From Bradyrhizobium liaoningense (lineage in GTDB: Bacteria; Pseudomonadota; Alphaproteobacteria; Rhizobiales; Xanthobacteraceae), in the NCBI RefSeq assembly GCF_018130955.1, contig NZ_JAFCJM010000002.1, forward strand, positions 186,001-250,000: a DNA stretch of 64,000 nt, in the 5' to 3' direction. Shown here piece after piece: positions 56,893 to 64,000 of this stretch; position 1 is the first letter of the stretch; each line of letters opens with the position of its first letter. Under the pieces are notes generated by a model. The model did not search any database. It saw nothing but the letters and a program-made list of their open reading frames with translations, and was not told the origin of the DNA. The translations under genes were made by a program, and so were the position numbers.

Positions 56893-58590
56893 CTACTCTG
56901 CGGCGTCTGTTTTGGCCGGTGTCGGCGCGCTCGCCGCAACGGCCGAGCCGTTGGGCTTGCCGGTGACCGCGCCGACCAGCGCCTTCACCGGATCCTCGCC
57001 CGGCGCAAAACCGCTTTGACGCAGGATCTCGTCGATCATCGGGCGCAGCGCGTGCACCTTGAGAAGCTCGCCGGCCAGCCCCTCGCCGAACCCCACATTG
57101 CCGCCGCCCGCGCCGTTGCCGCCGAAGGCGCCGCCGGTGTGGAGGATACGGACGTCCTTGAGGTTCGCGATCGGCTTGACCATCTCGGCCAGCGCCGACG
57201 GCGTCATCTCGATTCGCTTCTTGGCGATCTCGAAATCGATCACGTTGCTGCCGAGCTTGTTCTGCGCCTCGTTCTTCATGGTGATGACGGCAGCCTCGGC
57301 TTCACCGATGTTCTTGACGCCGACGGCCTTGATCTTGTTGGCCTCGGCTTCGGCCGTTGCCAGCGTCTTGGTGGCCTCGGCGCGGTCGAGCGCGGCCTTC
57401 TTCTCCGCTTCGGCCGCGACGATCACCTCGGTCGACTTGCGTTCGGCTTCCGTGCGGGCCGCCAGCACCTGGGTGAGACGGGCGCGGTCGGCGACCTCCA
57501 CGGCGCGTGCGGTGACGACCTTTTCCTCGGCCGACACGGCGATCGCTTCCGCCGTCTTGGCTTCGGCGACGGCTTCCGAGGTCTGCTTGCTCTTGGCCGC
57601 GATCTGGATCTCGTTCTCCTGGGTGGCGATCTGGATCTCGCGCTGCGCGTCAGTCTTGCGCTTGTTGATCGCGAGATCGGATTCGATCACCGCCGTTTCC
57701 TTGACCTGCTTGGCGCCCGCCTCCTTCTCGGCGACCGCACGATCGGTATCGATGCGCGCATTTTCCTCGGTCAGGCGCGCCGTTTGCGTGGCGGTCGCGA
57801 CTTCGGCGCGCGTACTCGCGGTCTTGTTGGCGATGTCGCGCTCCTGCGAGAGCTCGGCCTCCTTCTTGGTGCGCTCGATGGCCAGCGTCTGCTGCCGCGC
57901 CTCGAGGTCTTTTTGCGCAATGGCGACCTCGTTGTCGCGAACGATCGAGTTGCGGTCGCGCCGGCGGGTCTCGGTGACCGTCTTCAACTGGGTCAGACCT
58001 TCGGCATCGAAGAAATTCTCGGGATTGAAGAATTTGACGTCGGTCTGGTCGAGCTTTGTGAGCGACACGGATTCGAGCTCGAGACCGTTGGATTTGACGT
58101 CGGACTCCACGGTCGCCTGCACGTGCTTGACGAAATCGCTGCGCTTTTCCTGTAGCTCCAGGATGGACATGGTCGCAGCCACCGAACGCAGGCCGTCGAC
58201 AAATTTGGCTTCGACCTGGTTGCGCAGGGCTTCGGCGTCATTGGTCAGCGCGCCCAGCGTCTGGCTCGCGAGCGCAATGCTCTCATCGTCGGGACGAACG
58301 CGGACATAGAACTCGGCGACGATATCGACGCGCAGCCGGTCCTTGGTGATGAGCGACTCCCGCTCCTTGCGCTCGACCGTGAGCCGCAGCGTCTTGAGGT
58401 TGACGCTGGCATAGGAGTGGAAGATCGGCAGGATCATGGCGCCGCCGTCGAGCACGACCTTCTTGCCCCCGAGGCCGGTGCGGACGAAGGCCTCGTCGCG
58501 GGTCGCGCGCTTGTAGAGAATGGTAAAGACGATGCCGAGGACGACGATCAGCGCGACGCCGATCATGGCCGGAACTGCGATGTCGAACAT
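56893..58590 (-). CDS. Flotillin-like SPFH protein (YqiK family)
   Basis: A 565-residue membrane-scaffold protein. One N-terminal helix (IAVPAMIGVALIVVLGIVFTILY) is followed by the SPFH/PHB domain (GLGGKKVVLDGGAMILPIFHSYASVNLKTLRLTVER) and a very long Ala/Glu/Lys-rich coiled coil (ARQQTLAIERTKKEAELSQERDIANK to VVTARAVEVADRARL), then a Gly-rich end and C-terminal oligomerisation region. The ATG at 58590 is preceded by GGAG; a start at 58611 overlaps the upstream gene. YqiK proteins organise membrane microdomains and pair with YqiJ and PspA, as here. Confidence 0.92.
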   Translation of the reverse strand: MFDIAVPAMIGVALIVVLGIVFTILYKRATRDEAFVRTGLGGKKVVLDGGAMILPIFHSYASVNLKTLRLTVERKERESLITKDRLRVDIVAEFYVRVRPDDESIALASQTLGALTNDAEALRNQVEAKFVDGLRSVAATMSILELQEKRSDFVKHVQATVESDVKSNGLELESVSLTKLDQTDVKFFNPENFFDAEGLTQLKTVTETRRRDRNSIVRDNEVAIAQKDLEARQQTLAIERTKKEAELSQERDIANKTASTRAEVATATQTARLTEENARIDTDRAVAEKEAGAKQVKETAVIESDLAINKRKTDAQREIQIATQENEIQIAAKSKQTSEAVAEAKTAEAIAVSAEEKVVTARAVEVADRARLTQVLAARTEAERKSTEVIVAAEAEKKAALDRAEATKTLATAEAEANKIKAVGVKNIGEAEAAVITMKNEAQNKLGSNVIDFEIAKKRIEMTPSALAEMVKPIANLKDVRILHTGGAFGGNGAGGGNVGFGEGLAGELLKVHALRPMIDEILRQSGFAPGEDPVKALVGAVTGKPNGSAVAASAPTPAKTDAAE

Positions 58591-58607
58591 GACGATCTCC
58601 GATTGAT

Positions 58608-59267
58608 TCAATCCTTGAGTGCAGGTTTGGGCGGCTTGAGTTCATCGCTGGCAGCGACCGCGACGAAACGCGTGCCGATGCGGTCGACCAGCAGGACAAG
58701 GGTTCCCTGCGCCAGCGGAGCCGACGACGGAGCCGCGACCGCCCAGACGAAATGCCGATTGCCGTGGACGTCGGCGACGCTGACCCGGCCCGGCGGGCCC
58801 TGATCGAGCGGGCCGATCACGACCTCGCCGACGCGGCCGACAAGATCGCCGAGCCCGACCGCGTAGCTCTCGTCCTTGGGAATGATTTTGGCGATGAAGC
58901 CGCTCGACATCCGCACGAGCGGGACCGAGGCGGCCAGCGCGCCGAGCGAGGCAACGGTCACCGGCAAAGGGCCGGCCACCAGCCGCGCGAGATCCTGGAT
59001 CAGGAACCCCGTGATCGAGAAGGCGCCGAGCAGCAGCAGGATGAAGATCAGCAGCGGCACGCCGCCGAGATTGATCCAGGAGATGGCGTTGACCACCCCG
59101 CTGTCGCTCGGGTGGCTGAAATCGACGGCGATCCCAAGCATTTCGCTTATCGACGCGCCCACGAGCATCGCGACCACCTCGACGGAGCCCACGATGACGA
59201 TCATGGCCGCCGCAATCGCGAACGGCCTGACCTCCGGCGCCATGACATGTTCGAGCAAAGCGCTCAT
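58608..59267 (-). CDS. YqiJ/NfeD-like membrane protein with OB-fold domain
   Basis: A 219-residue protein with about four hydrophobic helices in the N-terminal 115 residues (AIAAAMIVIVGSVEVVAMLVG, GVPLLIFILLLLGAFSITGFLIQ and others) followed by a soluble OB-fold-like region GLGDLVGRVGEVVIGPLDQGPPGRVSVADVHGNRHFVWAVA. This is the arrangement of YqiJ-family proteins, which accompany flotillins. It is ten bases downstream of the PspA-domain gene and 17 bases before flotillin, so the three form one operon. Confidence 0.85.
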   Translation of the reverse strand: MSALLEHVMAPEVRPFAIAAAMIVIVGSVEVVAMLVGASISEMLGIAVDFSHPSDSGVVNAISWINLGGVPLLIFILLLLGAFSITGFLIQDLARLVAGPLPVTVASLGALAASVPLVRMSSGFIAKIIPKDESYAVGLGDLVGRVGEVVIGPLDQGPPGRVSVADVHGNRHFVWAVAAPSSAPLAQGTLVLLVDRIGTRFVAVAASDELKPPKPALKD

Positions 59268-59277
59268 GACAATTGAC

Positions 59278-60432
59278 TCAGGAGCGCGACTTCAACCGCG
59301 CGAGCCTCGCCGCAATCTCCTTGTCGCGATGCAACGCGCTGAGCTCATCGATATCGCTCGAAAACGGAATGCCCGCCGGCACGCCGGTCGCCCGTGCCAC
59401 GGCGCGCCCGGCGCGCAAGGCTTTTGCCGCCGCAGCATGACCGCCCTGCTTCCGGGTCGAATTTGTGGACTGGACGTTGGCCGACGCCTCGCTTCGCTCC
59501 AGATCGGCGCGCCGCTGCTCGGCGTCTTGCAGCGCCGACATCACCGCGCGCAGCGAGGTGACGCAATTCTCGATCTTCTCGTTGTTCTCGTCGATCGCGC
59601 GTGTCAGCACCTCGAATTGCGCCTCGAGGTCCATCTGCCGGGCGATGCCGGCGCGGGCGAGATCGTCACGGCTGTCGTCGACCGCGCCCTGGATCTTGGC
59701 GTTGAGGTCGGCCATCTCGCGCTCGATCTCGCTGCGCCGTGCGTTGAGCCGATATTCCTCGGCGCGTGCTGAGCCCAGCGCCTCGCGCGCCTCGGCTTCC
59801 GCGCGCTCGATCTCGCGAATGGCCTGGCTCACGACCTTCAGCTTGTTCTTGCCTTCCGCCTGCTCGATCGCGTCATAGGCGATCCCGGCGATCAGGCGCC
59901 CGACCCGGGACAGGAAGTTCTCGGGAGCGGCAGCGATGGTATCCATGGCGTTCTCCTCCTCTGGCAGAATGTTCGGCGTGACGCCGTAGTGAATCTCAAA
60001 ACCGTCGTCGGTGCGGATCAGGCGGGCGGGCACGCTCTGCCCCCAGCCTTCGGCGTAGCCGGCATAGTCGAAGGGCACGCTGAAGCGCCCCTGCACGGTG
60101 GCGATCGATATCGTCGTCGGCCCCTTGATCTTGGCGAGCTTGTCGTCGAGCGGCAGACGTTTGCCACCGGCAGCGCGGTACTCGGCGCGGTCGCGCAGGC
60201 CCAGCGTCACGAGGCGGGACGGCAGTGCGGTCTCTTTTCGGATCGCGTCGTAGGCATGGGCGTGCAGCAGCACGACGTTGGAGCCCACATTGTGGGTGCG
60301 GGCCACCTCATCGAGGATCTCCATCATGCGGTCGTAGGCCCTGAAGGTCGCCTCGATCGCAGCCGTGACGGCCGGATCAGGGGCGAGCCTGTAGCGAAGC
60401 GCGGACGGGGCGTTTCGGGGCGACGGGCTCAT
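59278..60432 (-). CDS. PspA-domain protein with a TnpB-like N-terminal region
   Basis: One open frame of 384 residues with two parts. About residues 165 to 320 are PspA/IM30-like: MDTIAAAPENFLSRVGRLIAGIAYDAIEQAEGKNKLKV, then heptad-rich helices. The first 160 residues resemble the N-terminal (WED/REC) part of TnpB or IS605 OrfB: RYRLAPDPAVTAAIEATFRAYDRMM, ALPSRLVTLGLRDRAEY, KRLPLDDKLAKIKGPTTISI, VQGRFSVPFDYAGY and GFEIHYGV. The RuvC nuclease and zinc finger are absent. A strong ribosome site before the internal ATG at 59946 could also give a 222-residue PspA alone. It heads the operon with yqiJ-like and flotillin genes and so probably works in envelope stress; the role of the N-terminal part is unknown. 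Confidence 0.75.
   Translation of the reverse strand: MSPSPRNAPSALRYRLAPDPAVTAAIEATFRAYDRMMEILDEVARTHNVGSNVVLLHAHAYDAIRKETALPSRLVTLGLRDRAEYRAAGGKRLPLDDKLAKIKGPTTISIATVQGRFSVPFDYAGYAEGWGQSVPARLIRTDDGFEIHYGVTPNILPEEENAMDTIAAAPENFLSRVGRLIAGIAYDAIEQAEGKNKLKVVSQAIREIERAEAEAREALGSARAEEYRLNARRSEIEREMADLNAKIQGAVDDSRDDLARAGIARQMDLEAQFEVLTRAIDENNEKIENCVTSLRAVMSALQDAEQRRADLERSEASANVQSTNSTRKQGGHAAAAKALRAGRAVARATGVPAGIPFSSDIDELSALHRDKEIAARLARLKSRS
59944..59960 (-). promoter_or_regulatory. Internal ribosome binding site and alternative PspA start
   Basis: AGGAGGAGA (59960-59952) lies five bases before the in-frame ATG at 59946, an ideal initiation signal exactly where the PspA-like part begins. It suggests that a short PspA form is made alongside, or instead of, the long fused form. 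Confidence 0.65.
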
Positions 60433-60745
60433 GGAAAGCACTAAAGCACCATTTTGGTGCTTTAGGAAGGGGATGGTCGATCACGTTCCGCTGATCCCGA
60501 TGCACTCTATTGATTAGTCGCCGGCTGCCATGGCCACGTTCAAGAGGGGCCGGTCACCTTTAGATGACAGGCATTCAAGACTTCTTGCACGTGCGGGTTG
60601 CATTTTCATCAAAAGTCGCGGGGTGCAAGAGGCGTATTCCCCAGGCGTTCCACACCTTATCCGCAGCATATCCACAGCCCCGCCCCGACGGATTTGCGAG
60701 ACGTCACCAAGCACTTGCTGCGCACAAACCCACAGGCCGTCCGGT
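60433..60745. other. 313-base intergenic region upstream of the PspA-flotillin operon
   Basis: Apart from the palindrome at 60442-60464 (listed separately) it shows no convincing gene. TTATCCGCA and ATATCCACA near 60657-60675 look like degenerate DnaA boxes but are only two and imperfect. Confidence 0.4.
60442..60464. promoter_or_regulatory. Perfect 23-base palindrome at the start of the PspA-flotillin operon
   Basis: TAAAGCACCA and TGGTGCTTTA are exact complements around TTT. It ends nine bases before the ATG of the PspA-domain gene, overlapping its leader. It may be an operator or an mRNA hairpin controlling initiation of the first start codon. Confidence 0.55.
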
Positions 60746-61012
60746 TCAGCCGCCGGCCTGATCAAACACGGCGCGGCAGGCCTCGCTGAGGTTCGCGCGG
60801 TTGCGCCTGAGGCAGGCGGTGATGGCGCGGACGTTGGGGATCTCGCCGGCGCAGAGGCGATAGACGTCGGGGCTGCAGGCCCGGCGCTGTTCGGCCGTGC
60901 CTTGTTGGGCGTTGGCCGAGACCGAGGCGAATAGCGTGAGGAAGAGGCCGGCCGTCGAGGCCCGACGCGCCCGGCTCTTGACGCCTGCAAACCGTAGGAA
61001 CCGCGCCTTCAT
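60746..61012 (-). CDS. Small secreted Cys-rich protein (88 aa)
   Basis: An 88-residue protein with a Lys/Arg-rich N-terminus and signal peptide (GLFLTLFASVSANA|QQG). The mature part ACSPDVYRLCAGEIPNVRAITACLRRNRANLSEACRAVF has four Cys spaced as in the Cys-rich GLG1-type repeat found in many small exported proteins of Bradyrhizobium. Probably two disulfides in a helical hairpin. The function is unknown. Confidence 0.8.
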   Translation of the reverse strand: MKARFLRFAGVKSRARRASTAGLFLTLFASVSANAQQGTAEQRRACSPDVYRLCAGEIPNVRAITACLRRNRANLSEACRAVFDQAGG

Positions 61013-61265
61013 GACTCCGTCTCCTGTTGGTCCGTGCCTGGATGGGCCGGTGTCGCGACAGACCTTGCGAGAAATAAATCGCTGAGAATGTGATCTCTTT
61101 CACACTGGAGCCGGCCCGGGTTTGCCTACCCTCCGCCCGGGGATTCTTATGAAATCGCTAACCAGTCGGGCCCCGATCGTCGAATGCGTAAAATTCGATC
61201 GATCGGTTCAACTGGACCAAAAGCCGGTTTTGCGAAGTTGCGTCGTCCCGAGTGGGGAGGATGCG

Positions 61266-61445
61266 ATGAGCGAAGCCGAGTTCAATCTGTTGCTGGATGC
61301 CGTGCGGGCCGCCGTTGAGCCCGTGCCGGAGGAGGAATTCGTGCCCCGCTCTTGGAAGTTCAATGCGCCGCTCAAGGCCGCCAACGACAATGATGGTGCC
61401 TGGCCGCTGCTGCCGTTCCCCGAGGGCTGGTACGCCGTCTGCTAA
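61266..61445 (+). CDS. Small hypothetical protein (59 aa)
   Basis: A 59-residue protein MSEAEFNLLLDAVRAAVEPVP, then EEEFVPRSWKFNAPLKAANDNDGAWPLLPFPEGWYAVC. The ATG at 61266 is preceded by GGGGAGG with good spacing; the frame is open back to 61122 but that part looks noncoding. Similar short proteins with a KAANDN stretch are familiar as hypotheticals in this group. There is no signal peptide. The function is unknown. Confidence 0.6.
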   Translation: MSEAEFNLLLDAVRAAVEPVPEEEFVPRSWKFNAPLKAANDNDGAWPLLPFPEGWYAVC

Positions 61446-61497
61446 GACAACACCCAGCAACACGCCGCCGGTCCGGATCAGACAGCCGGCCCTGACA

Positions 61498-61707
61498 TCA
61501 AGCTTCGACGCCCTGCGATTCGTCCCGCTTCTGCGGCTCCCTCACGGGATCTGCGGGCGGGAAAATGCTGTCATAGATCGCGCGGGCTTCGCGAATGAGA
61601 CGGGCGCGCTCCAGCTCGGATTTCGGAACAAATCGGACGATATCGCCCACATGCTCTCCAGCATGCTGTTGACGGGAATTACGTCGGCAAAGCGATGCGA
61701 ACTCCAT
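61498..61707 (-). CDS. Small hypothetical protein (69 aa)
   Basis: A 69-residue frame starting MEFASLCRRNSRQQHAGEHV and containing the helical stretch VPKSELERARLIREARAIYDSIFPPADPV before a charged end. The C-terminal part is protein-like in composition. The frame stays open upstream across the tRNA-Cys gene, so the ATG at 61707 is the sensible start, though its ribosome site is weak. No function is recognised. Confidence 0.5.
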   Translation of the reverse strand: MEFASLCRRNSRQQHAGEHVGDIVRFVPKSELERARLIREARAIYDSIFPPADPVREPQKRDESQGVEA

Positions 61708-61914
61708 GCCAAGCCATCTGACTCCCGGCCGTCCAACAAGCCCGGACGAACCCGGTGCAGTCCCGCAAATCGTGATGCCGAATCCGTTAGGCCTCTGTGA
61801 CTTTCGGCACCCGGTGTTCACGGGAATGCGGCCGGCGCCGATCGGCTGCCGGTCGCGGCGCCCTGGCGAGCCGCGTCGGAGATCAAATTGGATTGGAAAT
61901 TCAGAAGCTTGTGA

Positions 61915-61988
61915 TGGAGGCCACGACCAGAATTGAACTGGTGTACACGGTTTTGCAGACCGTTGCGTAACCACTCCGCCACGTGGCC
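61915..61988 (-). tRNA. tRNA-Cys (GCA)
   Basis: 74-base cloverleaf with encoded CCA. Acceptor GGCCACG/CGTGGCC with discriminator T, anticodon loop containing TGCAAA (anticodon GCA), and T-arm ACCAG-TTCAATT-CTGGT. Confidence 0.95.
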
Positions 61989-62149
61989 CCAATGAGGGCG
62001 GATCAATATAGGGGATCAAGGGCTTAGGCAACCGCCTTCGTCCGCGATTTCCGCAACGTTCTGCCGGAACTCGACGAGCGGCCGTGACCCGGCCGCGCAT
62101 GCGGACGCGGCGAGCCTCGCACGCATGGTGCTGCGGCCGTGCCGGGCGG

Positions 62150-62233
62150 CTATCCGATCATCTCGGCAAGCTTGATGCTTGCACAGATGATCATCCCCCA
62201 CAGCGCGAAATTGATCTCGAGCGCGGCGTACAT
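62150..62233 (-). CDS. Very small membrane protein (27 aa)
   Basis: A 27-codon frame beginning MYAALEINFALWGM and ending SIKLAEMIG, a single hydrophobic helix with a small charged end. GGGAAGA lies about nine bases before the ATG. The surrounding noncoding DNA is richer in A and T than the coding regions. It could be a genuine small inner-membrane protein; a chance frame cannot be excluded. Confidence 0.4.
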   Translation of the reverse strand: MYAALEINFALWGMIICASIKLAEMIG

Positions 62234-62406
62234 TGGGTGTTCTTCCCTGGTGGCACCACTTCAGACTGTAGTGCTCACATTCTGCAATTCAGCAGTTCCG
62301 GGAACATTCAAGGCGAAATCGAGCATTTTTTTGTTTGCGCTTGCCTCGATTGCGTCACAAGGAACGCAACCGATTGTTGGCGCACGCAAACTGCGGAAAT
62401 GGAATC

Positions 62407-63180
62407 TCAGCCGCGAGCCTCGCCCGTTGCGGCTAGATATCTGGCGATGATCTCGTCGACGGTTCCCGTCGCCGCGACTCGTCCCTGCTGCAACAGAACG
62501 GCGCGGTTGCAGCTGCTCCTGAGCAGATCGATGTCGTGCGAGGCGAGCACGAGAATGCCGGCGCGCGCCACGATGTCGTCGAGCCGTTGGCGCGCCTTGC
62601 GGCGGAACTGCTGGTCGCCGACGCCGATCCACTCGTCGAGCAGCACGATCTCGCCTTCGACGGCGGTCGCGACCGCAAAGATCAGGCGCAGCATCATGCC
62701 GCTGGAATAGGTGCGCAGCGGCAGGTCGAGCTTGTCGCCGAGCTCGGTGAAATCGGCGATCTCCGCACGGCGCGCTTCGATCTCGGCGCGCCGTGCGCCG
62801 ACCACGAGCCCGCGCCGCATGATGTTCTCGTAACCGGTGGCTTCCTCGTCGAACCCTGCGGCGAGATCGAACAGCGACAGGCAGCGGCCTGATACGTCCG
62901 CGTGGCCCGACGTTGGATGGTAGATACCGGCGAGAACGCGCAGCAGCGTGGTCTTGCCGGCACCGTTGGCGCCGACCAGCGCGACGCGGTCGCCGGCGCG
63001 GATGTCGAGCGTGATGTCGTTCAGCGCGCTGACGACATGGGTCTGCGTCTGGGTCTGCGGTCGCGCCATGAACGGCGTCACCGCGCGCATGAAGCGGCGG
63101 CGCAGCGAGCGGTCGCGAAACGACAGGATCGGAAACTCGACCGAGACGTTCTGAAGCAGGATGTGGGCGGATAGGCTCAT
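62407..63180 (-). CDS. ABC transporter ATP-binding protein for polysaccharide/O-antigen export (Wzt/KpsT-like)
   Basis: A 257-residue ATPase of the capsule/LPS exporter group. It begins MSLSAHILLQNVSVEFP; Walker A is GANGAGKTT, the signature region is RTYSSGMMLRLIFAVAT (the SSGM form typical of KpsT/Wzt), and Walker B is IVLLDEWIGVGDQQF. DAGFDEEATGYENIMRRG-like LAAGFDEEATGYENI is also diagnostic. There is no C-terminal O-antigen-binding domain, so it is of the KpsT or short-Wzt type. It follows the permease by ten bases. Confidence 0.92.
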   Translation of the reverse strand: MSLSAHILLQNVSVEFPILSFRDRSLRRRFMRAVTPFMARPQTQTQTHVVSALNDITLDIRAGDRVALVGANGAGKTTLLRVLAGIYHPTSGHADVSGRCLSLFDLAAGFDEEATGYENIMRRGLVVGARRAEIEARRAEIADFTELGDKLDLPLRTYSSGMMLRLIFAVATAVEGEIVLLDEWIGVGDQQFRRKARQRLDDIVARAGILVLASHDIDLLRSSCNRAVLLQQGRVAATGTVDEIIARYLAATGEARG

Positions 63181-63190
63181 CGCGTCGTTC

Positions 63191-64000
63191 TCAAAGCCAG
63201 TACGCCACGCGGCTGCGATATTTCGCATAGCAGCCGAGCGCGAGGAGCGCGGAGCCCGCCGCGTAGGCGAGACCGAGCAGCCACTGATCGGCATCGACCG
63301 GCTGCGACAGCAAGGGTTTGCGCACGAGCTCGAGCAGCGTCGTGAACGGGTTCGCCGCGACCAGCCATTGGAACGCGGTGCCGCGCACGGCATCGGCGGT
63401 CCAGATGATCGGCGTGAGGAAGAAGATGAACTGCAATCCGCTTGTTATCGCCGAGCCGATGTCGCGAAAGCGCGCACAGAGCATGCCGAGCGCCGTCGCG
63501 CTACCGAACAGCGCGACCAGGAGGATGAGGAAGCCCGGGATCGCGAGCACCATCGTCGCGTGCACCGGCCAGGGCATCACCAGATAGAGCACGATGACGA
63601 GCAGCAGGTGGTGCAGGAAGATGATGACGTTGCGCGCCAGCATCTGGAGCACGTGGACGATCAGCGGCGCAGGCACCGCCTTGATCAGATGACCCGACAG
63701 CACGAAGACGTTGGAGCCCTCCTGCAGCGTCGAGGCCATCAGGGTCCAGACGATCAGGCCGACGGCAAAGGACGGCAGGAAGCTCGAGACGTCCTGCTTG
63801 AACAGTGCCGCATAGACCGTCCCGACGCTGCCGATCGTGGCCGCCAGCGTCAGCGTGATCCAGAGCGGACCGATCACGGTGCGGCGGTAGCGCAGCGAAA
63901 TGTCCATCAGGGCCAGCGTGCCCCAACGATCGAACTGCAGGCCCTGCGCGAGGAGCTCTTGGGCCGCGGCCTTGATCGGGCTGTGCGTTTGCTTCGTCAA
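63191..64000 (-). CDS. ABC-2 permease for polysaccharide export (Wzm/KpsM-like), possibly 5' partial
   Basis: Inner-membrane permease of at least 269 residues that pairs with the ATPase downstream. The N-terminus LQFDRWGTLALMDISLRYRRTVIGPLWITL is the hallmark of the Wzm/KpsM group, followed by six hydrophobic segments and FFLTPIIWTADAVRG near the fifth. A TTG codon at the very edge (64000) could be the start, but an upstream start outside the window is possible. Likely exports LPS O-antigen or capsule; the glycan genes would lie to the right. Confidence 0.9.
   Translation of the reverse strand: MTKQTHSPIKAAAQELLAQGLQFDRWGTLALMDISLRYRRTVIGPLWITLTLAATIGSVGTVYAALFKQDVSSFLPSFAVGLIVWTLMASTLQEGSNVFVLSGHLIKAVPAPLIVHVLQMLARNVIIFLHHLLLVIVLYLVMPWPVHATMVLAIPGFLILLVALFGSATALGMLCARFRDIGSAITSGLQFIFFLTPIIWTADAVRGTAFQWLVAANPFTTLLELVRKPLLSQPVDADQWLLGLAYAAGSALLALGCYAKYRSRVAYWL

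Noticed and set aside
59278..60432. Intact IS605/TnpB transposon
   Set aside because: Only the N-terminal TnpB-like part is present; there is no RuvC motif, zinc finger, TnpA or element ends.
60657..60675. DnaA-box-like TTATCCGCA and ATATCCACA suggesting an origin
   Set aside because: Only two imperfect boxes, no AT-rich unwinding region and no dnaA, dnaN, hemE or parAB neighbours.

Overview
The window is GC-rich chromosomal DNA, almost certainly from Bradyrhizobium or a very close Bradyrhizobiaceae relative (Alphaproteobacteria). Reasons are the dusB(nifR3)-ntrB-ntrC / ntrY-ntrX-hfq-hflX block, fused ispDF, the pcm-tolC-popZ-valS order, an NtrX without GAFTGA, and short intergenic palindromes of types common in Rhizobiales. 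No rRNA, CRISPR array, prophage or intact insertion sequence was seen. There are two tRNA genes, Asn and Cys.

Layout. 1-8 kb: the end of a branched-chain-type ABC importer (LivM-LivG fusion, LivF), an aldehyde dehydrogenase, a copper amine oxidase, a serine hydrolase and a divergent AraC-type regulator, which together look like an amine or amino-acid catabolic locus. 8-17 kb: the most unusual segment, read on the minus strand in the order zinc metallopeptidase, metallo-beta-lactamase-fold hydrolase, 69-residue peptide, radical SAM/SPASM maturase, MFS transporter, 45-residue Cys-containing peptide, and a GMC oxidoreductase fused to a DUF1080 (3-keto-glycoside hydrolase-type) domain. This looks like an undescribed RiPP pathway. 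17-24 kb: a DASS anion transporter, a decayed enoyl-CoA hydratase gene, an outer-membrane-type protein, a cobalt-type nitrile hydratase operon, queC, mazG and a GNAT acetyltransferase.

24-43 kb: hflX, hfq, ntrX and ntrY, then a divergently oriented heavy-metal efflux island (RND adaptor, RND pump, DUF3240 protein, P-type ATPase) lying exactly between ntrY and ntrC, then ntrC, ntrB, dusB and, divergently, ispDF and a CinA-type amidohydrolase. 43-49 kb: a DUF2478 protein, a phosphatase remnant, a small glycan-modification group (hexapeptide acyltransferase, glycosyltransferase, methyltransferase), then a Coq10/RatA-type protein, lipA and a 3-methyladenine DNA glycosylase.

49-64 kb: valS, popZ-like, tolC-like, pcm, tRNA-Asn, and then a membrane-stress operon (PspA domain, YqiJ-like, flotillin). 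The PspA-domain protein carries an N-terminal region that resembles the N-terminal part of a TnpB-type (IS605 OrfB) protein but has no RuvC nuclease domain. The window closes with small secreted or hypothetical proteins, tRNA-Cys, and the ATPase and permease of a polysaccharide ABC exporter that runs off the right edge.

All assignments come from reading motifs and gene context. No database search was possible.
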